Source of the DNA: JBBREP01 sp036501845
GTDB taxonomy: Bacteria; Actinomycetota; Acidimicrobiia; IMCC26256; PALSA-610
Reading direction: 5' to 3'
NCBI GenBank assembly: GCA_036501845.1
Contig: DASXZO010000011.1
Span: 1 to 34,282 of the forward strand
Length of the DNA stretch: 34,282 nucleotides
A model generated the notes under the pieces. It was not told the origin of the DNA, ran no database searches, and was given only the letters and a program-made list of their open reading frames with translations. Shown piece after piece: positions 1-7,639 of the stretch. A program made the position numbers and the translations under genes. Each line of letters begins with the position of its first letter. The stretch's first letter is position 1.

Positions 1-752
1 GTGCGATTACCCACGCGGCCCTGCCAGCTCGCGGCAAGACCGGCGACGCATCCGGCCTTGATCGTCCACGACCCGAGGTCGAGGTCTTCTGTGGTCTGCG
101 CGTACTCGGCCTCGCACACGATCTCGTCGAGTTCCACGCCGAGCGCATCGGCCACCATCGCCACTGCCTCGCCGAAGATCGCGGTGCCTTCGGCGGTCAT
201 CGCCGGGAGCGCGGGATCGTCGATCGGGCGAGCGAAGCCGGCGAGCAATTCGGTGTCGGGGGAGTCGTAGAGCGTGGTGTCGGCCGCTTCGCCGATCGTC
301 ACCTTGTCGACGCGGTCGCACACGCCGGCGATCACGATGCCCAGCAGCTCCACGAAACCTGGGCTCACGCCGGTGCCGAACATCGTCGATCCGCCGCGCG
401 CACACGCATCGGCGATGCGGTCGCGCCCGGCGCCGAGGTTCGTGCCGTTGATGAACGCCGCGGTGCTCACCACGTTGACGCCGGCTTCGAGGATTCGCAC
501 GAGCTCGTCGACGTCCTGCCACATCGGGTTGTACACGACACAGTCGGGCCGCAGCGCGAGCAGCGCGTCGACATCGTTCGTGGCCGCGACGCCGACCGGC
601 TCGATGCCACAGAGCTCGCCGACGTCGCGCCCCACCTTGTCGGGCGACCACGCGTAACAGCCGACGAGTTCGAGGTCGGGACGGGTGACGACGGCGCGCA
701 CCGAACGGCGACCCACGTTGCCCGTCGTCCATTGCACGACTCGAATGCTCAC
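1..752 (-). CDS. NAD(P)-binding reductase of the dihydrodipicolinate-reductase-like family, C-terminus cut by window edge
   Basis: About 250 codons are visible and the frame is open to the left edge, so the C-terminus is missing; relatives are about 340-360 aa. The start begins VSIRVVQWTTGNVGRRS, with a Rossmann glycine pattern (TGNVGRR) at residues 10-16, as in the actinobacterial DHDPR-like or amine-dehydrogenase-like proteins. A central segment (FGTGVSPGF, then VDKVTIGEAADT) matches the family's substrate domain. These proteins are presumed NAD(P)H-dependent oxidoreductases; most have no known substrate, and a role in lysine synthesis is unlikely here. The GTG start has an AAGGAG ribosome site about 5 nt upstream. 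It overlaps the stop of the TetR gene as GTGA, so it is the last visible gene of the operon headed by the SDR at 5667. Family is fairly sure, function is not. Confidence 0.8.
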   Translation of the reverse strand, partial: MSIRVVQWTTGNVGRRSVRAVVTRPDLELVGCYAWSPDKVGRDVGELCGIEPVGVAATNDVDALLALRPDCVVYNPMWQDVDELVRILEAGVNVVSTAAFINGTNLGAGRDRIADACARGGSTMFGTGVSPGFVELLGIVIAGVCDRVDKVTIGEAADTTLYDSPDTELLAGFARPIDDPALPAMTAEGTAIFGEAVAMVADALGVELDEIVCEAEYAQTTEDLDLGSWTIKAGCVAGLAASWQGRVGNR

Positions 753-1399
753 GACGACTCCTTGGTGTTTCGTGCGCGCTTGGCGTGCGGCGGGCGCTCG
801 TCTTTGTGGATCGCACCTTCGAGAAGGCCGATCACCCACGTGATCCCGCGGATCGACTCCTCGGCGTCGAGGTTCCAGTCGCGTGCGAGCCGTTCGTAGG
901 TGGGCGACGCCCACAAGACGTCGAGCATCGCTGCTGCGAGCGTGCGGTCGGCGGCCGTCCAGCGGTCGGCGTGCTCCTTCACCGCGGCCAGCAGCGCATC
1001 GTGCTGGCGGCGATTCGCTTCGACGAGCGTGGGGTCGAGCGGCGGTCGGGCGTGGGGCGGGTACGACGACAGGTGGCGCACCATGCGCGCGGTGGCGTCG
1101 GGAATGCGGTCGAGAGTGAGGTTGGCGAGTTCGATACCCACCGACTGTTCGAGTTGTTGCATCACCGCGTCGCGCAGCGCGCGCTCGTTCGGGAAGTGGC
1201 GGTAGACGGTGCGCTCGTTCACGTCGGCGCGATCCGCGACGGCGCGCATCGTGACGCCGCGCCAGTCGCCGATCGACGACTCGCGCACGAGATCGATGCC
1301 GGCAGTGACGATGCGCTCGCGCGTCTCGTTGGCGCGTTCGCGTCGCAACGAGTTGTCGTAGCGGCGCTTCGGCGCCTCCGCGCTGGCGCCGCCGGTCAC
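749..1399 (-). CDS. TetR family transcriptional regulator
   Basis: A 216-aa DNA-binding repressor-type protein. An N-terminal TetR helix-turn-helix lies at about residues 26-75 (RERIVTAGIDLV ... VADRADVNERTVYRHFPNERAL), followed by an all-helical ligand-binding domain. The GTG start at 1399 is preferred because it overlaps the P450 stop as GTGA; the longer reading would run deep inside the P450 gene. The gene sits fourth in an operon of SDR, molybdenum hydroxylase subunit, P450, TetR and reductase. It most likely controls that operon through the 18-bp inverted repeat at 5689-5706 (inference). A regulator in the middle of its own operon is a common autoregulatory arrangement. The ligand is unknown; a substrate or product of the operon's enzymes is the natural guess. 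Confidence 0.88.
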   Translation of the reverse strand: MTGGASAEAPKRRYDNSLRRERANETRERIVTAGIDLVRESSIGDWRGVTMRAVADRADVNERTVYRHFPNERALRDAVMQQLEQSVGIELANLTLDRIPDATARMVRHLSSYPPHARPPLDPTLVEANRRQHDALLAAVKEHADRWTAADRTLAAAMLDVLWASPTYERLARDWNLDAEESIRGITWVIGLLEGAIHKDERPPHAKRARNTKESS

Positions 1400-2580
1400 G
1401 GCAGCAACACGGGCAAGGTCTCGAAGCCACGCACGGTCGACGTGGGTGCGATGCGTGCCCGTTCGAGGTCGACGTCCCACTCGGGGAAGCGATTGAGCAT
1501 CTCGTCGAGCGCCACTCGACCTTCGAGGCGGGCGAGCGCGGCGCCGAGGCAATAGTGGATGCCGTAGCCGAACGCGAGGTGCTGACCGTGGGTGCGGTGG
1601 ATGTCGAAACGGTCGGCGTCGTCCCAGCGCCGCTCGTCGCGGTTCGCTGCGCTCACCACGAACAGCATGGTGCTGCCGGCGGGAACGGTCTCGCCGTACA
1701 GCTCCACGTCCTCCGGCATGTAGCGACCCACCTGCGGGCCCGGCGACTCGAAGCGCAGCAACTCCTCGATCGTGTTGTTCATCAATGAGCGGTCGGCCAC
1801 GAGCTCGCGTCGCTGGTCGGGGTATTCGGCGAGCACCTTGCCGAACCAGCCGATCAGGCGCGTGGTCGTTTCGTTGCCGGCGCCCGCGACCACGGTGGTG
1901 TAGAGCGACGCCTCGTCGCGCGTGAGCGTGCGGGTCACACCGTGCTCGTCGGTGAACTCGGTATGCAGCAGCTCGGTCATGAGGTCGTCGGACGGGTGGT
2001 CGATGCGCCAGTCGATGTACTCGTCGAAGGTCTCGCTGCCGAACGTCGGGTTGTCGCTCACCTTCATCGCCTCGCCGGCGGTGACGCGCAGGTTGCGGTC
2101 GGCCATGTCACGCACCGCGGCCTGTCCCTCGTCGGGGATGCCGAACAGCATGCCCATCACCTTCATCGGCATCTGCTGTCCGAGCTCGGTGATGAGATCG
2201 AACTCCTTCTCGCCCACGAGCGGATCGAGGCTGTGCGCACAGAACTCGCGAATCTTGGGCTCGAGCGCGGCGACACGCTTGGGGGTGAACACGCGCGAAA
2301 GCAGGCTGCGGTGCACATCGTGCGCAGGTGGGTCTTCGAAGATCAGCGTGCCGGGCGGGAACTCGATGTCGGCCTTGATGAGCTCGAGGATGCCTCCCTT
2401 GCCGGAGATGAACCGCTTGGCGTCCACCAGCCCGCGCTCGCAGTCCTCGTAGCGCGTCACCGCGAAGAAGTCGTACTCGTCGTTGTAGTAGAGCGGTGCC
2501 TCGTCGCGCATGCGCTTGTAGAGCGGGTACGGGTCGACGTTGTTGATCGCCGTGTACGGGTCGTAGGAGAGATCGCTCAC
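1396..2580 (-). CDS. Cytochrome P450
   Basis: A 394-aa soluble bacterial P450, a haem-thiolate monooxygenase that hydroxylates an organic substrate using O2 and electrons from ferredoxin. All hallmarks are present: the I-helix oxygen-binding motif AGAGNETT (about 232-239), the K-helix E273-x-x-R276, and the haem loop FGYGIHYCLG with Cys344 as axial ligand. Length and style fit the actinobacterial catabolic P450s. The GTG start at 2580 begins MSDLSYDPYT; GAAAGG lies about 11 nt upstream. It follows the molybdenum hydroxylase gene by 22 nt and overlaps TetR by 4 nt. No ferredoxin or ferredoxin reductase is encoded in this window, so redox partners must come from elsewhere. The substrate is unknown. 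Confidence 0.95.
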   Translation of the reverse strand: MSDLSYDPYTAINNVDPYPLYKRMRDEAPLYYNDEYDFFAVTRYEDCERGLVDAKRFISGKGGILELIKADIEFPPGTLIFEDPPAHDVHRSLLSRVFTPKRVAALEPKIREFCAHSLDPLVGEKEFDLITELGQQMPMKVMGMLFGIPDEGQAAVRDMADRNLRVTAGEAMKVSDNPTFGSETFDEYIDWRIDHPSDDLMTELLHTEFTDEHGVTRTLTRDEASLYTTVVAGAGNETTTRLIGWFGKVLAEYPDQRRELVADRSLMNNTIEELLRFESPGPQVGRYMPEDVELYGETVPAGSTMLFVVSAANRDERRWDDADRFDIHRTHGQHLAFGYGIHYCLGAALARLEGRVALDEMLNRFPEWDVDLERARIAPTSTVRGFETLPVLLP

Positions 2581-2602
2581 CGGGTGAGGCCTTTCGGACG
2601 GG

Positions 2603-4930
2603 TCATGAGCTCACCGAATTCAGGAGCTCGACGATGCGGGCGGGGGAGAGCGGCAGCCGCGTGATGTTCACGCCGAAGGGCGACAGTGCGTCAGCGACCG
2701 CGTTCACCACGGTGGGCGGCGCGCCGATCGCGCCGCCTTCGCCGACACCCTTGTAGCCCCCGGGGCCGGGGCTCGGCGTCTCGATGTGGCCGAACTCCAG
2801 CGACGGCAGTTCGGCCGCGGACGGCACGAGGTAATCCATGAAGGTGACGGCGAGCGGGTTGCCCTCGTCGTCGCACGCGAGATGTTCGAACAGCACGCCG
2901 GCGATGCCCTGCACCACACCGCCCGCGATCTGACCCTCCACCACGTCGGGGTTGATCATCGGTCCGCAGTCCTCGCTCACGATGTAGCGCAGCAGCTGCA
3001 CGCGGCCGGTTGCCACGTCGACTTCGCAGGTGCACACGTGTGTGGCGTTCACCCAGATCGACGAGTTCTTCGCGGTGAAGCGCGCGCTGGCTTCGAGCCC
3101 GGCGGGCACGCCTTCCGGCAACGACTGCGGCTCGAAATAGGCGAGCCGGGCGATCTCGCCCAGCGTCACCGAGATCGCCGGCGTACCGCGCACGAAGGCG
3201 CGGCTCTCGGAGAGCTCGATGTCGTCCGGCGCGGCTTCGAGCTTGTGCGCCGCGATCTCGCAGATACGAGCGCGCAGGATGTTCGTGGTGTCGCGCACGG
3301 CACCGGCCGTCATCGACGCGCTACGGCTGCCGCCCGTCCCGGCACCGAAGGCCGTGAGCGCGGTGTCGCCCTGGATCGTCGACACGTCCTCGATGTTGCA
3401 GCCAAGTGCGTCGGCGGCGAGTTGCACCACCGTGGTTTCGAGGCTGTTGCCGGTGGAACCACCGGCGATGTACACGTTCACCTTGCCCGACGGTTCGATG
3501 CGGATCGTGGCCGCCTCGGTTCCGTAGTAGCCGTATCCCGGCGTCGACGGCTCGACATAACTTGCAATGCCCACACCGAGATACCGACCGTGCGTGCGCG
3601 CCTCGGCCTGTTCGGCGCGGAAGGCGTCGTAGTCGAGCATCGCGAGCGCCTGTTCGAGCGTCTCGAGCGGCGAGATCGCCTCGTAGGTCATGCCGTTCGG
3701 GTTCGTGAACGGAAGGTCGTCGTGCGTGAGCAGGTTGCGGCGGCGGAACTCGGCCGGATCGATCTGCATGCGGCGCGCGGCGATGTCGATCAGCACCTCG
3801 CGTGCGAGCGACTCGTACTGCCATGGCCCGCGATACGCGGTGCGGCCGACAGTGTTCGTGTACACACACTTGGTCGCGAACCCGGCACGGGGAACGCGGT
3901 AAGGCCCGGGATACAACACGCCGACGGCCGCGGCCACGAACACAGGCCACGGGCTCGGATAGGCACCGCAGTCCTGCAGGAAGTCGATGTGTGTGGCAGT
4001 GAAGCGGCCATCGGCGTCGAAGGCCATCGTGGCGGTGGCGTGCTCGATGCGCGACTTGCCCGCGGCAAGCAGGTTCTCGCGCCGATCCTCCACCCACTTG
4101 ATGGGCGCGGCCACCTTGCGGGCCGCGAGCATGATGCACATCTCGTCGCGCTGCACCATCACCTTCTGCCCGAAGCCGCCGCCGGTGTCGCGGGCGATCA
4201 CCCGGATGCGATGCTCGGGCACACCGAGCAGCCGCGAGCAAAACAGCCGCACCTCGTGTGGCACCTGCGTGGCGGCGTGGATCGTCAGCTCGCCAGCGGC
4301 CGGCGAGTAGTCGACGAGCATCGCTCGGCCTTCCATCGGCGCGGGCACATGGGCGTGCTGGTAGATCGTCTCCGACACCACGTGCGCGGCGCTGTCGAGC
4401 GCGTCCTGCAGCGCACCGAGCGGCATACCGGCGAGCTCGCCGATCACGTTCGAACCATGCTTCTCGTGCACGAGCACGGGGTTCGCTTCGGCGGTGGTGT
4501 AGTCGACGACAGGATCGAGCGGCTCGTAGTCCACATCCACGAGCTCGGCGGCGTCGTGCGCGATCGCGAGCGTTTCGGCCACCACAAGCGCCACCGGATC
4601 GCCCACGAAGCGAGCTTCGTCTTCGGCCAGCGGCGGCCGCGGCGTCTCGGGCCCGTTGGGACCGACCGAGGTGTGCCACTGCTCGCGCACGTCGGGATTG
4701 AGGTCGGCGGCCGTGAACACGTGCCGCACGCCGGGAAGCTCGAGCGCGGCCGACGTGTCGATGCCACGGATCGCCGCGCGTGCGAACGGGCTGCGCACGA
4801 ACCGAGCATGCAGCGTGCCCGGCGGATCGAGATCGTCGACGTAGCAGCTGTGGCCCGTCAATAGGCGCGCGTCCTCGACGCGGTGGACGCGGGCGCCCAC
4901 ATAGCGCGCCGCGCTCGGTGCTGTGGTCAC
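2603..4930 (-). CDS. Xanthine dehydrogenase/aldehyde oxidase family, molybdopterin-binding (large) subunit
   Basis: A 775-aa molybdenum hydroxylase large subunit of the CO dehydrogenase/xanthine dehydrogenase/aldehyde oxidase superfamily, which hydroxylates carbon with water-derived oxygen. The N-terminal a/b hammerhead domain (about 10-150) is followed by the Mo-cofactor domains. Visible motifs are PMEGR (199-203), the cofactor loop GGGFGQK (250-256), AYRGPW (365-370) and GVGEGGAIG with the probable catalytic Glu731. AYRGPW is not the AYxCSFR of true form I CO dehydrogenase, so CO oxidation is not indicated. The GTG start overlaps the SDR stop as GTGA. The partner FAD (medium) and 2Fe-2S (small) subunits, normally adjacent, are absent here. 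Either they lie elsewhere or this enzyme uses other partners. Confidence 0.93.
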   Translation of the reverse strand: MTTAPSAARYVGARVHRVEDARLLTGHSCYVDDLDPPGTLHARFVRSPFARAAIRGIDTSAALELPGVRHVFTAADLNPDVREQWHTSVGPNGPETPRPPLAEDEARFVGDPVALVVAETLAIAHDAAELVDVDYEPLDPVVDYTTAEANPVLVHEKHGSNVIGELAGMPLGALQDALDSAAHVVSETIYQHAHVPAPMEGRAMLVDYSPAAGELTIHAATQVPHEVRLFCSRLLGVPEHRIRVIARDTGGGFGQKVMVQRDEMCIMLAARKVAAPIKWVEDRRENLLAAGKSRIEHATATMAFDADGRFTATHIDFLQDCGAYPSPWPVFVAAAVGVLYPGPYRVPRAGFATKCVYTNTVGRTAYRGPWQYESLAREVLIDIAARRMQIDPAEFRRRNLLTHDDLPFTNPNGMTYEAISPLETLEQALAMLDYDAFRAEQAEARTHGRYLGVGIASYVEPSTPGYGYYGTEAATIRIEPSGKVNVYIAGGSTGNSLETTVVQLAADALGCNIEDVSTIQGDTALTAFGAGTGGSRSASMTAGAVRDTTNILRARICEIAAHKLEAAPDDIELSESRAFVRGTPAISVTLGEIARLAYFEPQSLPEGVPAGLEASARFTAKNSSIWVNATHVCTCEVDVATGRVQLLRYIVSEDCGPMINPDVVEGQIAGGVVQGIAGVLFEHLACDDEGNPLAVTFMDYLVPSAAELPSLEFGHIETPSPGPGGYKGVGEGGAIGAPPTVVNAVADALSPFGVNITRLPLSPARIVELLNSVSS

Positions 4931-5667
4931 GCGATGGCGGCGATGCGACCACCGTCAACCGGCACGATTGCGCCGGACACGAAGGACGCGCGGTCGGAGC
5001 ACAGGAATGCCGCGACCTCGGCAACCTCGTGAGGCTGGCCGAGCCGCTGCATCGGCGTGAGCGCGGCGGCGTTCGGATAGTGATCGAGCGAGGCGCCCAT
5101 GATCTCGGTCTTGATGAAGCCGGGGCACACGCAGTTGACGCGCACACCCTTGGCGCCGTACTCGAGCGCCGCGGTCTTCGTGAGCGACACCACGCCGGCC
5201 TTGGCCGCGCCGTACACGCTCGTGTACGGCGACGAGTTCAGCCCACCGATCGACGACCAGTTGACGACGGAACCGCCGTTGCCGCATTCGAGCATCGTGC
5301 GGATGCCGTGCTTGAGACCGAGGAACACGCCGCGCAGGTCGATGTCCATCATGCGGTCGTATTGCTCCATCGTCACGTCCGTGAGCATCGTGCCGTCGGC
5401 GACGCCCGCGACGTTGAGCACTGCGTCGAGGCGGCCGAACTCGTCGACCGCGGCGCGCATCATGGCCTCGATGTCGGGCTCCTTCGTGACGTCGCAGTGC
5501 ACCGGAAGCACGCCGGCCCCCACCTCGGATGCGGTGTCCTTCTCGGCGCCGCTGATGTCGGCCGCCACCACCTGGGCACCTTCGGCCGCGAACAGCTTCA
5601 CCGAGGCCTTCGCCATGCCCGAGCCTGCGCCCGTGATCACCGCCACTTTGCCGTCGAGCAGACCCAT
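4927..5667 (-). CDS. Short-chain dehydrogenase/reductase (SDR), classical
   Basis: A 246-aa NAD(P)-dependent oxidoreductase of the classical SDR type, expected to interconvert an alcohol and a ketone. Seen: the cofactor motif TGAGSGMA (12-19), NVAG (85-88, NNAG variant), catalytic Ser139 and Y152-x3-K156, and a C-terminal VDGG typical of FabG-like SDRs. The ATG at 5667 is chosen over an upstream in-frame ATG because a strong GGAAGGGG ribosome site lies 6 nt before it and the protein then begins MGLLDGKVAVITG. It is the first gene of the minus-strand operon, followed with a GTGA overlap by the molybdenum hydroxylase subunit. The 18-bp inverted repeat at 5689-5706 lies just upstream. Substrate unknown. 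Confidence 0.92.
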   Translation of the reverse strand: MGLLDGKVAVITGAGSGMAKASVKLFAAEGAQVVAADISGAEKDTASEVGAGVLPVHCDVTKEPDIEAMMRAAVDEFGRLDAVLNVAGVADGTMLTDVTMEQYDRMMDIDLRGVFLGLKHGIRTMLECGNGGSVVNWSSIGGLNSSPYTSVYGAAKAGVVSLTKTAALEYGAKGVRVNCVCPGFIKTEIMGASLDHYPNAAALTPMQRLGQPHEVAEVAAFLCSDRASFVSGAIVPVDGGRIAAIA

Positions 5668-5688
5668 GCGAATCCCCTTCCAATTTTG

Positions 5689-5706
5689 GTGCCATGACAA
5701 TGGCAC
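5689..5706. promoter_or_regulatory. 18-bp inverted repeat, likely TetR operator
   Basis: GTGCCAT-GACA-ATGGCAC: perfect 7-bp arms around a 4-bp centre. It ends 21 bp upstream of the ATG of the SDR that heads the minus-strand operon. Size and symmetry fit a TetR dimer site, and the operon carries its own TetR gene (749-1399). Binding is inferred, not shown. Confidence 0.55.
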
Positions 5707-5763
5707 GAAATCTGGAAGGGCGCAACCGGGCTCCAGGAACTCGCGTGTGGCTCGCTCGATGTG

Positions 5764-5781
5764 CGTAGCACGTGTGCTACG
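5764..5781. promoter_or_regulatory. 18-bp palindrome, likely toxin-antitoxin autoregulatory operator
   Basis: CGTAGCAC-GT-GTGCTACG: perfect 8-bp arms around 2 bp, ending 8 nt before the antitoxin ATG and overlapping the likely -10 hexamer TACGAT (5778-5783). This is where type II antitoxins bind to repress their own operon. The low spacer and full symmetry make chance unlikely. Confidence 0.65.
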
Positions 5782-5783
5782 AT
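5778..5783 (+). promoter_or_regulatory. Likely -10 element (leaderless) of the toxin-antitoxin operon
   Basis: TACGAT, six nt before the antitoxin ATG, embedded in the right arm of the operator palindrome. A bound repressor would directly block RNA polymerase. No good -35 is visible. Confidence 0.4.
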
Positions 5784-5789
5784 GCCGTC

Positions 5790-6044
5790 ATGGCGCGATC
5801 GATCAGCCAGCGAGAGCTGCGCAACGAGAGCGGCGACATCATGCGCGCGCTGGACCGGGGCGAGACGTTCGTGGTGACTCGCAACGGCGTGCCGGTCGGG
5901 GAGCTGCGTCCCATCGCCCGCAGCCGATACGTCGATGCTGGCGTCGCGCTCGCAGCCTTCCGTGGTGCGCCCGCGGTCGACGCGGCGCGCTTCCGGCGCG
6001 ACGTCGACAGCATGATCGACCAGCGGACCTCACCGCGTGCCTGA
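5790..6044 (+). CDS. Type II antitoxin, Phd/YefM family
   Basis: An 84-aa antitoxin. The N-terminal Phd/YefM DNA-binding fold is clear: ISQRELRNESGDIMRAL (residues 5-21), then GETFVVTRNGVPVGEL, where a regular family member reads similarly. The C-terminal tail (about 50-84) would wrap the toxin and neutralise it. The ATG at 5790 is chosen over an in-frame ATG 6 codons upstream because that one lies within the operator palindrome, while 5790 follows the -10 at leaderless spacing. It overlaps the toxin gene by 8 nt, so the two are co-translated. The pair represses its own operon, most likely through the palindrome at 5764-5781. It lies between two metabolic operons and may stabilise this region. 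Confidence 0.9.
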   Translation: MARSISQRELRNESGDIMRALDRGETFVVTRNGVPVGELRPIARSRYVDAGVALAAFRGAPAVDAARFRRDVDSMIDQRTSPRA

Positions 6045-6444
6045 ACGTCGTGACCGCGGGCTCCTCGACACGTCGGTCGTCATCGACCTCGAATCCGTCG
6101 ATGCGGACGCGCTTCCTCGCCAGCTGTGCATCTCGACGATCACGCTCGCGGAGTTGGCCGCCGGTCCGCACGCGACGACGTCCGCGACCGAACGGGCACG
6201 CCGCCAGGACCGCCTGCAGCGCGTCGAGGCGATGTTCGACCCGCTCCCGTTCGACGCCGATGCCGCGCGCGCGTACGGCAGGATCTATGCAGCGGTCGCC
6301 AGCGGAGGCCGGAAGGCGAGGGGCGCTCGCGCCGTAGACCTGCTCATTGCCGCCGTGGCGCTCGCGAACGCGATCCCTGTGTACACGCGCAACGCCGACG
6401 ACCTCCGCGCTCTCGACGCGCTCATTGACGTTGTCGCGTTGTAA
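6037..6444 (+). CDS. Type II toxin, PIN-domain ribonuclease (VapC-like)
   Basis: A 135-aa PIN-domain protein, expected to cleave RNA (tRNA or rRNA sites for characterised VapC toxins) in a Mg-dependent way. The acidic centre is visible: D11 in LLDTSVVIDLE, E39 in ITLAELAAGP, D100 in AVDLLIAAVAL, and D116/D117 in YTRNADDL. The GTG start at 6037 overlaps the antitoxin gene by 8 nt. The partner is a Phd/YefM protein rather than a VapB of the AbrB type, a mixed pairing that is common in Actinobacteria. The gene looks complete, with no stop or frameshift. Confidence 0.9.
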   Translation: MPERRDRGLLDTSVVIDLESVDADALPRQLCISTITLAELAAGPHATTSATERARRQDRLQRVEAMFDPLPFDADAARAYGRIYAAVASGGRKARGARAVDLLIAAVALANAIPVYTRNADDLRALDALIDVVAL

Positions 6445-6540
6445 GCGCTTCGACGCTCGCTACGGATAGGTGACGACGATCTTCACCGCGCCGCGCAAGG
6501 AGGCGGTGCCGCCGGAGGGCCGCGTTCCGGGTCCGGCTCC

Positions 6541-6546
6541 TACGAT
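6541..6546 (+). promoter_or_regulatory. Likely -10 element (leaderless) of VOC gene
   Basis: TACGAT ending 7 nt before the GTG at 6554. This spacing matches other genes in the window and helps decide the VOC start. Confidence 0.4.
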
Positions 6547-6553
6547 CGGCAGC

Positions 6554-6937
6554 GTGACGGATCCCACTCACGAACGGTCGACGGCCACGATGCGCATGTT
6601 CGCGCCGGTGTTGCCGGTGCGCGACCTCGCGGCCTCGCTGGCGCATTACGCGCGGCTTGGTTTTGCAACGAACGAATACACGGGTGAGAGCGCCGCGGGC
6701 GGGTATGGCTTCGCCCGGCGCGATGGCGTCGAGTTGCATCTTGGCACCGTCGCCGCCGGTCGGTCGTGGTCGCCGACCACCGCGTACCTCTTCGTGGATG
6801 ATGCCGACTCCCTTGCGGCCGAATGGAGCGCCACAGGCGCCGACGTGCGACCGCCCGAGGACACGCCATGGGGCCAGCACGAGGGTGTGATGATCGACCC
6901 CGACGGCAACATCATCCGCTTCGGCTCACCGCTCTGA
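6554..6937 (+). CDS. VOC superfamily (glyoxalase/bleomycin-resistance-like) protein
   Basis: A 127-aa single-module VOC protein. The betaalphabetabetabeta pattern is readable: FAPVLPVRDLAASLAHYARLGF at the start of the first half and an IDPDGNIIRFGSP ending, which is the typical C-terminal metal/substrate strand. Related proteins include glyoxalases, extradiol dioxygenases and antibiotic-binding proteins; this compact form most resembles the bleomycin-binding type. GTG 6554 is favoured by the -10-like TACGAT just upstream; an ATG 12 codons later is a possible alternative. It stands between the toxin gene and an 85-aa hypothetical gene 3 nt downstream, probably in one transcript. The specific activity cannot be assigned. 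Confidence 0.8.
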   Translation: MTDPTHERSTATMRMFAPVLPVRDLAASLAHYARLGFATNEYTGESAAGGYGFARRDGVELHLGTVAAGRSWSPTTAYLFVDDADSLAAEWSATGADVRPPEDTPWGQHEGVMIDPDGNIIRFGSPL

Positions 6938-6940
6938 GTC

Positions 6941-7198
6941 GTGTCGGCTCGCCTCGACCCGTCGTGGAAGGTTCTCGCCAGCCCGTCGACGCGGGCGGTC
7001 GACCGCTGTGTCGACATCTTCTCGCGACCTGACGGCACGTTCGGCTTCGAGGAGTTCCGTCGCGATCCCGAGGACATGGGAGCGTGGACGCCCGTTGCGT
7101 ACTACTCGGGGCGTGTGTTCGCCACGGAGGCCGAAGCGTTTGCTGCGGCCCGGGTCGTTGTGCCGTGGCTTGCCACCGTCCTCGACTCCGCGACGTAG
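6941..7198 (+). CDS. Small hypothetical protein
   Basis: An 85-aa protein beginning VSARLDPSWKVLAS. No recognised family. It is moderately acidic, has a run of aromatic residues around the middle (FGFEEFRRDPEDMGAW) and an Ala-rich helix near the C-terminus (TEAEAFAAARVVVPWLA). No signal peptide or membrane segment. The GTG start lies 3 nt after the VOC stop, so it is probably translated from the same message. It converges on the hypothetical gene at 7221-7511. Its coding status rests on length, lack of competing frames and spacing. Confidence 0.6.
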   Translation: MSARLDPSWKVLASPSTRAVDRCVDIFSRPDGTFGFEEFRRDPEDMGAWTPVAYYSGRVFATEAEAFAAARVVVPWLATVLDSAT

Positions 7199-7220
7199 GC
7201 GCAATTGCAGTGGCTCAGCT

Positions 7221-7511
7221 TCAAGATCGCTGATCGTCGGTTCGCGCGAGAACGTCGACAACCCACTCACGAAATCGCGCTTCGCCGCCAGGGGTCGGGA
7301 GGGCTGCGTCGAACCAGCTCGGTGCGACGTCGAGCAGTAGGTGGTTGCGATGATCCCAGAATTCGTGCAGGAGCTGTTCGTCATGCAGATCCGCGGCGCT
7401 GACGATCCCATTCAAGTTTGAGACGAGGCTCCGGACGGTCAGCTCTCCGCGATGGAATGCGTCGATCTCGTCGAGTAATGATGCCCACACTCGGCGCTGG
7501 TGCTCGTCCAC
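7221..7511 (-). CDS. Small conserved-looking hypothetical protein
   Basis: A 96-aa acidic protein (VDEHQRRVWASLLDEIDAF...), mostly helical, with a DLHDEQLLHEFWDHRNHLLLD core resembling small uncharacterised proteins seen in actinomycetes and sometimes compared with immunity-like proteins; the family is not certain. The GTG start at 7511 has no good ribosome site. Directly upstream in the same frame the reading goes NVTQLAELLD, a TGA, then RV into this start, with another TGA before it and an ATG just beyond. That looks like a natural N-terminus broken by two stops, so the gene may be a degraded or 5'-truncated copy. Transcribed opposite to the 85-aa gene at 6941. Confidence 0.6.
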   Translation of the reverse strand: MDEHQRRVWASLLDEIDAFHRGELTVRSLVSNLNGIVSAADLHDEQLLHEFWDHRNHLLLDVAPSWFDAALPTPGGEARFREWVVDVLARTDDQRS

Positions 7512-7525
7512 GACCCGTCAGTCCA

Positions 7526-7542
7526 GCAGCTCGGCGAGCTGC
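7526..7542. repeat. Short inverted repeat upstream of two divergent genes
   Basis: GCAGCTC-GGC-GAGCTGC: perfect 7-bp arms with 3-nt loop, in the 128-nt gap between the hypothetical gene at 7511 and the gene at 7640. The same bases could encode QLAELL on the minus strand, so it may simply be a leftover coding segment rather than a regulatory site. Confidence 0.3.
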
Positions 7543-7627
7543 GTGACGTTTCACGGGAACATTTCGACGCCAGCGGCCAGTGTGGAACTCAACCACTCCC
7601 GCCGCAAGACCGCGATCGGCGCGTCGG

Positions 7628-7633
7628 TAGGGT
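7628..7633 (+). promoter_or_regulatory. Likely -10 element (leaderless) of nitroreductase-family gene
   Basis: TAGGGT ending 6 nt before the GTG at 7640. No clear -35 and no ribosome site, which fits a leaderless message. Confidence 0.35.
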
Positions 7634-7639
7634 GCGCTC

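Noticed and set aside
2786..4864. A 692-codon plus-strand open frame
   Set aside because: Antisense of the molybdenum hydroxylase gene, with composition typical of shadow reading.
2603..4930. CO dehydrogenase large subunit
   Set aside because: The form I signature AYxCSFR is absent (AYRGPW here) and no coxM/coxS genes are adjacent.
5764..6444. Toxin-antitoxin pair as part of a mobile element
   Set aside because: No integrase, transposase, direct repeats or attachment site seen around it.
6460..6567. A short minus-strand reading ending GAVKIVVTYP before a TAG
   Set aside because: Looks like a protein C-terminus but is only about 35 codons after an upstream TGA and lacks a recognisable domain; possible gene remnant, not supported as a gene.
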